Shown: one piece after another, positions 6,056-9,146 of the stretch | Layout: the number at the start of each line of letters is the position of its first letter | How positions within the stretch are numbered: the first letter of the stretch is position 1 | Assembly: GCA_028819775.1 (NCBI GenBank) | Contig: JAPPKV010000293.1 | Coordinates: 1,869-11,014, forward strand | DNA: 9,146 bases | DNA from: Gammaproteobacteria bacterium | Lineage (GTDB): Bacteria > Pseudomonadota > Gammaproteobacteria > Pseudomonadales > Azotimanducaceae_A | Direction of reading: 5' to 3' | Translations under genes and position numbers: made by a program | Notes under the pieces: model-generated | The model's input: the letters and a program-made list of their open reading frames with translations, nothing else | Told to the model about the DNA's origin: nothing | Databases searched by the model: none

Positions 6056-7396
6056 ATGCGACGAGCGCGGCTGACGTTTGACCAACGGACTCTCCTGCTG
6101 GCGTTGCTCGTTGGCTTGCCGGCCTCGGCCCTTGCACTCGTCCTGTTGTTGATCGGGGACTACCCCGCTGGCCTTCGGTGGACGCTTGGTCTGGCCCTGC
6201 TCGTGGCTTGGATTGGCCTTGCGCACTACCTGAGGGTCCGCGTGAACCGACCGATGGCGACGGTCGCCAATATGCTGGCGGCGCTGCGCGAGGGCGAATT
6301 CTCGATGCGTGCCCGGGACGAAGGCGGGTGGGACTCCATGGCCGCGACGTTGTCCGAGGTGAATGCCCTGGAGCGCATGTTTCGCGAACAGCGGCTTGGC
6401 GCGGTGGAGGCGACCAATCTCCTTCGTCGCGTCCTGGAGGAGATCGATGTCGTCGTCGTCGCGTTCGATGCCACGGGTCAGGTGCGGTTGGCCAATCAAG
6501 CAGCCGAGAGGTTGACCGGCCACGTCACCGGCGCACTCCCTGGGAAGGCGGCGTCGGAGCTCGGCCTCGAGGAGACCCTTGAAGGGGAGGCGCCGCGCAC
6601 GATCGCGCGGGAGGACTCAACGGGTAGTCGGCGTTGGCAGATCCGGCGCAGCGCCATCCGCATGGAGGGGGAGCGCTTGACCCTGGTGGTGATGACGGAC
6701 CTGTCGACGGCCCTGCGCACCGAGGAACGGGAAGCCTGGCGCCGGCTGGTGCGCGTGTTGAGCCACGAGATCAACAACTCGCTGGCACCGATTTCGTCCA
6801 TCGCGGCGAGCGTCCGTGATCTGGTTGAGCGGGAACCCCGCCCGGACTGGGCGCGGGATGCCCAGCGAGGGCTGGATATCGTTCTTGCGCGATCGGACTC
6901 GCTGCGTCGGTTCATGGGGACGTATGCGCAATTGGCACGGCTGCCGCCGCCGGTGCTCGCCGATGTCGATGTCGAGGCCTGGATCGATCGGGTCGTCGCG
7001 CTGGAGAGCCGGCTGCCGGTCTGTGTGCGCCGGGGGCCCAAGGTCACCTTGAGAGCGGATCGAGACCAACTCGAACAGGCACTGATCAACCTGGTGGCGA
7101 ACGCAGTCGACGCCTCCCTCCAGGCGCACGCGCGTGGCGGTGTTGCGGTGGGATGGGTTAGAAACGGCGGCACCGTCGAGGTTCTCGTGGTGGACCAAGG
7201 GCCGGGCCTGGCGGACACGGAAAACCTGTTCGTGCCCTTCTACACGACGAAACCGCACGGTACCGGCGTCGGGTTGACGCTGAGTCGCCACATCGCCGAG
7301 AACCACGGCGGGTCGCTGACCCTTCGGAACCGGTTGGACAGGCGCGGTGCCCAAGCCCGACTCGTGTTGCCGGTGAACGTCGAGTCCGTTCTCTAG
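6056..7396 (+). CDS. Sensor histidine kinase, NtrY-like, with HAMP and PAS regions and a minimal periplasmic loop
   Basis: Inner-membrane sensor kinase and probable partner of the adjacent response regulator. I prefer ATG 6056 (446 aa; GAGTG at 6045-6049 sits upstream); GTG 6047 would add three residues and remains possible. TM1 is about 12-33 and TM2 about 41-58, separated by only 7 or so residues, so there is no periplasmic sensor domain. HAMP-like segment about 59-110. PAS-like domain about 122-205 (RVLEEIDVVVVAFDATGQVR, then LANQAAERLTG). The H box is VLSHEINNSLAPI with His237 as phosphoacceptor. The ATPase domain has N box NLVAN 345-349, G1 box DQGPG 380-384, F box LFVPFYTTKP 391-400 and G2 box GTGVGLTLS 402-410. 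All catalytic elements look intact. The HEINN H box resembles the NtrY/NtrB group, which fits a sigma-54 regulator partner. It is 60 bases downstream of the regulator, and its stop overlaps the convergent protease gene's stop. Confidence 0.94.
   Translation: MRRARLTFDQRTLLLALLVGLPASALALVLLLIGDYPAGLRWTLGLALLVAWIGLAHYLRVRVNRPMATVANMLAALREGEFSMRARDEGGWDSMAATLSEVNALERMFREQRLGAVEATNLLRRVLEEIDVVVVAFDATGQVRLANQAAERLTGHVTGALPGKAASELGLEETLEGEAPRTIAREDSTGSRRWQIRRSAIRMEGERLTLVVMTDLSTALRTEEREAWRRLVRVLSHEINNSLAPISSIAASVRDLVEREPRPDWARDAQRGLDIVLARSDSLRRFMGTYAQLARLPPPVLADVDVEAWIDRVVALESRLPVCVRRGPKVTLRADRDQLEQALINLVANAVDASLQAHARGGVAVGWVRNGGTVEVLVVDQGPGLADTENLFVPFYTTKPHGTGVGLTLSRHIAENHGGSLTLRNRLDRRGAQARLVLPVNVESVL
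7393..7396. other. Shared CTAG: overlapping stop codons of convergent genes
   Basis: The palindrome CTAG carries the TAG stop of the kinase (7394-7396, plus) and the TAG stop of the protease (7393-7395, minus), so the two genes overlap by four bases tail to tail. I see no strong bidirectional terminator here; the best candidate is a 4-bp stem (CGGG 7398-7401 with CCCG 7408-7411), which is too weak to call. Confidence 0.9.
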
Positions 7397-8838
7397 CCGG
7401 GTCCGGGCCCGCTCTGTTCCAACGCGGCTTCGTATTCCGTTCTGAGATCGAGCACGCGCTGGTCCAGGCGAGCGCGCAGTGGTCGGTCGTCGTCGTCCAC
7501 CAGCCGACGGGCGAAGTCGATGTGCTGGATGGCTTGTCGATAGGCGCCGAACAGGGCGAAGTACTCGGCGCGCGCCCGATGGACGCCGATCGTGTCGCCG
7601 GCAAGACCGGCGGTCTCGGCCAGCAAGTGCCAGACGTCCACGTCGTCGGTATTGACACGGGTATGCACCCATAGCAAGTCGGCGGCCTCTGCGTGGCGGT
7701 CGGCGGCGTCCAATGCTTCGGCCTTGAGGTAGGTCAGCGGTTCGTTGTCGGGATTGATTCGCAGTCTGTCGGATAGCAGCGCCAGGCCTTCGTCGAGCCG
7801 TTCTGCCGCAATCAGGATTTCGGCGAACGAAGCCACCATCAACAGGCTGTCCGGGTGCGCCGTGAGGATTCGGCGGGCGGCCTCGACCGCCTCGTCGTGA
7901 CGGTCGGCTCGCGACAGTGCGACGGCAAGGGCGTAGGAGTCGGCGTCGCCACCGCTGCGCAGGGACTGGGCTTCCGCCACTGCATGGCGCGGCGACTCCG
8001 CGTAGTGGACCCGGGCACGTGCACGCATGAACTGGTAGTCGAGGGAGGGTTCGACGGACCGGGAATCGAAACGCTCGGCCTGGTTCCTCGCGTCGGTGAT
8101 CCTGGACTCGGTAAGCGGGTGGGTGAGCAGGAATTCGGGTGGCTTGTCCACGAAACGAAAGGCCGTCTGCATGCGCTCGAACATGCGCGCCATTGCGTCG
8201 GGGTCGAGACCGGCGCGTTCCAAGGTGTTGAGGCCGATGCGATCGGCCTCCTGCTCCCGGGAGCGACTGAAACGCAGCGCCTTGTCCTGGGCGTATGCCT
8301 GGGTGCCGAACAGCGCGGCCATCCCGGCTTCACCGCCCCCGCCGGCCGCGATGGCAAGGGAGGCGAGTAGACCGGCGAGCATCCAGGGCGTCATGGCGCG
8401 CTGCTGCTCGACGCTGCGGGCGTAGTGGCGCTGGCCCAAGTGGGCCAGTTCGTGCGCCACGACCGCCGAGTATTCGCTCTCGTCATGGGCGTATAGAAAC
8501 AAGCCGAGATTGATCCCGACGATGCCCCCCGGCACGGCGAACGCGTTGATCTGGGGGTTGTCGATCAACACGGTCGTCAGCGCGGGCTCGCTGATGCCCG
8601 AAAACTCCGCGAGGCGGTGGACATTGACCTTGACGTAGTACTTGAGGATCGGATCGGAGATCGTGTCGACGCTGGAGCGAATCTGCTTCAACGCGATCTG
8701 GGCGAGTTCCCGTTCGGTGGTGGGCGATACGAGTCCGGAAGACCGGTCGCCCAGTTCCGGCAGTTCCGCCGCTTGGGCGGCGCCAACGGCGAAGGACAGG
8801 GTCAGGACGGACAAGCCGCGCAACGACAATCGAACCAT
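7393..8838 (-). CDS. bepA: Periplasmic M48 metalloprotease with TPR tail (BepA/YfgC-like)
   Basis: Zinc metalloprotease and chaperone of outer-membrane protein assembly, 481 aa, close to the E. coli BepA length (487). The start at 8838 gives a clear Sec signal peptide (MVRLSLRGLSVLTLSFAVGA, likely cut after AQA near residue 23); the frame stays open further upstream to 9114, but that extension has no signal and no domain. The M48 domain, about 40-250, has HELAH (His129, Glu130, His133), the third ligand Glu195 in EQEAD, and His240 in THPLTESR, which matches the regulatory switch histidine (His246) known in E. coli BepA. A hydrophobic, glycine-rich loop at about 151-180 follows the zinc helix. 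Residues about 255-481 form the helical TPR region that in BepA docks on the BAM and LptD assembly machinery. No good Shine-Dalgarno is visible. It is convergent with the kinase gene and divergent from the TusA-like gene. Confidence in the family is high; exact orthology to BepA is inferred. Confidence 0.94.
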   Translation of the reverse strand: MVRLSLRGLSVLTLSFAVGAAQAAELPELGDRSSGLVSPTTERELAQIALKQIRSSVDTISDPILKYYVKVNVHRLAEFSGISEPALTTVLIDNPQINAFAVPGGIVGINLGLFLYAHDESEYSAVVAHELAHLGQRHYARSVEQQRAMTPWMLAGLLASLAIAAGGGGEAGMAALFGTQAYAQDKALRFSRSREQEADRIGLNTLERAGLDPDAMARMFERMQTAFRFVDKPPEFLLTHPLTESRITDARNQAERFDSRSVEPSLDYQFMRARARVHYAESPRHAVAEAQSLRSGGDADSYALAVALSRADRHDEAVEAARRILTAHPDSLLMVASFAEILIAAERLDEGLALLSDRLRINPDNEPLTYLKAEALDAADRHAEAADLLWVHTRVNTDDVDVWHLLAETAGLAGDTIGVHRARAEYFALFGAYRQAIQHIDFARRLVDDDDRPLRARLDQRVLDLRTEYEAALEQSGPGPG

Positions 8839-9006
8839 GCAGCCATTGGCAAGCCTAGCGGCGGCACTCCGGCTCGACGAGTGACGGCAACAATACGGCA
8901 TCGAAACTTGACTCGAGTGACAACGCATTGCCGCGGACAAGAATCCAGAGGGCGTGATCATACGCCATATGACCATTCCCGAGTCCATCGGTGCCATAAT
9001 CCGGCC
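8839..9006. promoter_or_regulatory. Divergent intergenic region between protease and TusA-like gene
   Basis: These 168 bases separate two divergent starts, so they must hold at least one promoter in each direction unless a gene is read from inside its neighbour. No strong -35/-10 pair stands out on either strand. Plus strand: CATAAT at 8995-9000 resembles a -10 box and lies 6 bases before the TusA-like ATG, without a good -35. TTGACT at 8908-8913 resembles a -35 but lacks a matching -10. Minus strand: TATGAT (8957-8962) is a possible -10 for the protease, also without a good -35. Small dyads are present: ACTCGAGT (8911-8918), and GGCGT/ACGCC arms at 8951-8966. CGAGTGAC occurs at 8878-8885 and again at 8914-8921. 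Confidence 0.45.
8951..8966. promoter_or_regulatory. Small inverted repeat, possible operator
   Basis: GGCGT (8951-8955) and ACGCC (8962-8966) are perfect inverted arms around a 6-base centre, GATCAT, roughly midway between the divergent starts and overlapping the minus-strand TATGAT. This is the right size and place for a regulator site, but 5-bp arms occur often by chance in GC-rich DNA. Confidence 0.2.
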
Positions 9007-9146
9007 ATGACCGAATCGAAACCGTCGGCGCGTCTCGACGCCACCGGTCTCAATTGCCCGATGCCCCTGTTGAAGGCCAAACAGGCCTTGAACGCGCTCC
9101 AACCGGGCGACCATCTGGAGGTGGTTGCGACAGACCCGGGATCGGT
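9007..9146 (+). CDS. TusA/SirA-family sulfur carrier protein (3'-truncated by window edge)
   Basis: Small cytoplasmic sulfur-relay protein of the TusA/SirA/YedF family; members accept persulfide sulfur on a conserved cysteine for tRNA thiolation or other sulfur transfer. From ATG 9007 the 46 visible codons read MTESKPSARLDATGLNCPMP, then LLKAKQALNALQPGDHLEVV and ATDPGS. This covers the first beta strand, the CPxP active-site motif (Cys17-Pro18-Met19-Pro20) at the start of helix 1, the following helix and the second strand up to DPGS. Family members are about 75-85 aa, so roughly half is present. The frame has no stop before the edge. No Shine-Dalgarno precedes the ATG, while a CATAAT box ends 6 bases upstream, so the transcript may be leaderless. 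I cannot tell TusA from close paralogues on this fragment. Confidence 0.9.
   Translation, partial: MTESKPSARLDATGLNCPMPLLKAKQALNALQPGDHLEVVATDPGS

Noticed and set aside
4784..6523. Long open frame (579 codons) antisense to the regulator and kinase genes
   Set aside because: It mirrors the GC-rich third-position bias of the real genes, has no domain I recognise, and covers the catalytic regions of a well-supported regulator.
6933..6947. Sigma-54-like promoter (TGGCAC, then GC at the -12 position)
   Set aside because: The -12 element reads CCGC rather than TTGC, and the site lies inside the kinase coding region with no gene start downstream.
7397..7412. Bidirectional terminator after the convergent stops
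   Set aside because: The best stem is 4 bp with no U-tract and lies within the protease coding end.
8839..9114. Upstream extension of the protease frame on the minus strand
   Set aside because: It would hide the signal peptide and run antisense through the TusA-like gene; ATG at 8838 begins a clear Sec signal.
1..9146. tRNA, rRNA, CRISPR arrays, insertion sequences or att sites
   Set aside because: I saw no cloverleaf, repeat-spacer pattern, transposase-like frame or terminal inverted repeats; the gene content is ordinary chromosomal.

Overview
This is a GC-rich chromosomal window with no mobile DNA, RNA genes or CRISPR. It reads as a Proteobacterium, most likely a gammaproteobacterium. The reasons are a BepA-type periplasmic protease divergently paired with a TusA-family gene, and a sigma-54-dependent (NtrC-class) response regulator with an NtrY-like kinase beside MacB/FtsX-type permeases. 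I cannot place the genus from sequence alone.

Layout. (1) Positions 1-4561 hold two tandem, paralogous ABC-transporter permeases of the long ADOP type (two MacB-like periplasmic domains, two FtsX domains). The first is cut by the left edge; the second is complete (829 aa) and starts 8 bases after the first one's stop. (2) 4625-5995 encodes a sigma-54-activating response regulator. (3) 6056-7396 encodes a two-TM sensor histidine kinase with almost no periplasmic loop. All four genes are on the plus strand with gaps of 8, 63 and 60 bases, so they look like one operon or closely linked units. Both longer gaps carry a short perfect or near-perfect hairpin. No ATPase or membrane-fusion subunit is in the window; I infer that they lie to the left. 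(4) 7393-8838, on the minus strand, encodes a BepA-like M48 metalloprotease with a TPR tail. Its stop codon overlaps the kinase's stop in a shared CTAG. (5) 8839-9006 is a divergent intergenic region. (6) From 9007 a TusA/SirA-family sulfur-carrier gene begins and runs off the right edge.

How it fits together. The permease pair plus kinase plus regulator looks like a self-contained envelope export or stress module, in which a kinase lacking its own sensor domain could read the state of the transporter or membrane and activate sigma-54 promoters. This resembles the logic of Firmicutes Bce-type modules but is built from different parts. That functional link is inference. The protease and the TusA-like gene look like ordinary conserved housekeeping neighbours. 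The most distinctive sequence feature I found is a cysteine pair with identical spacing (C-x21-C) in the second periplasmic domain of both permeases.
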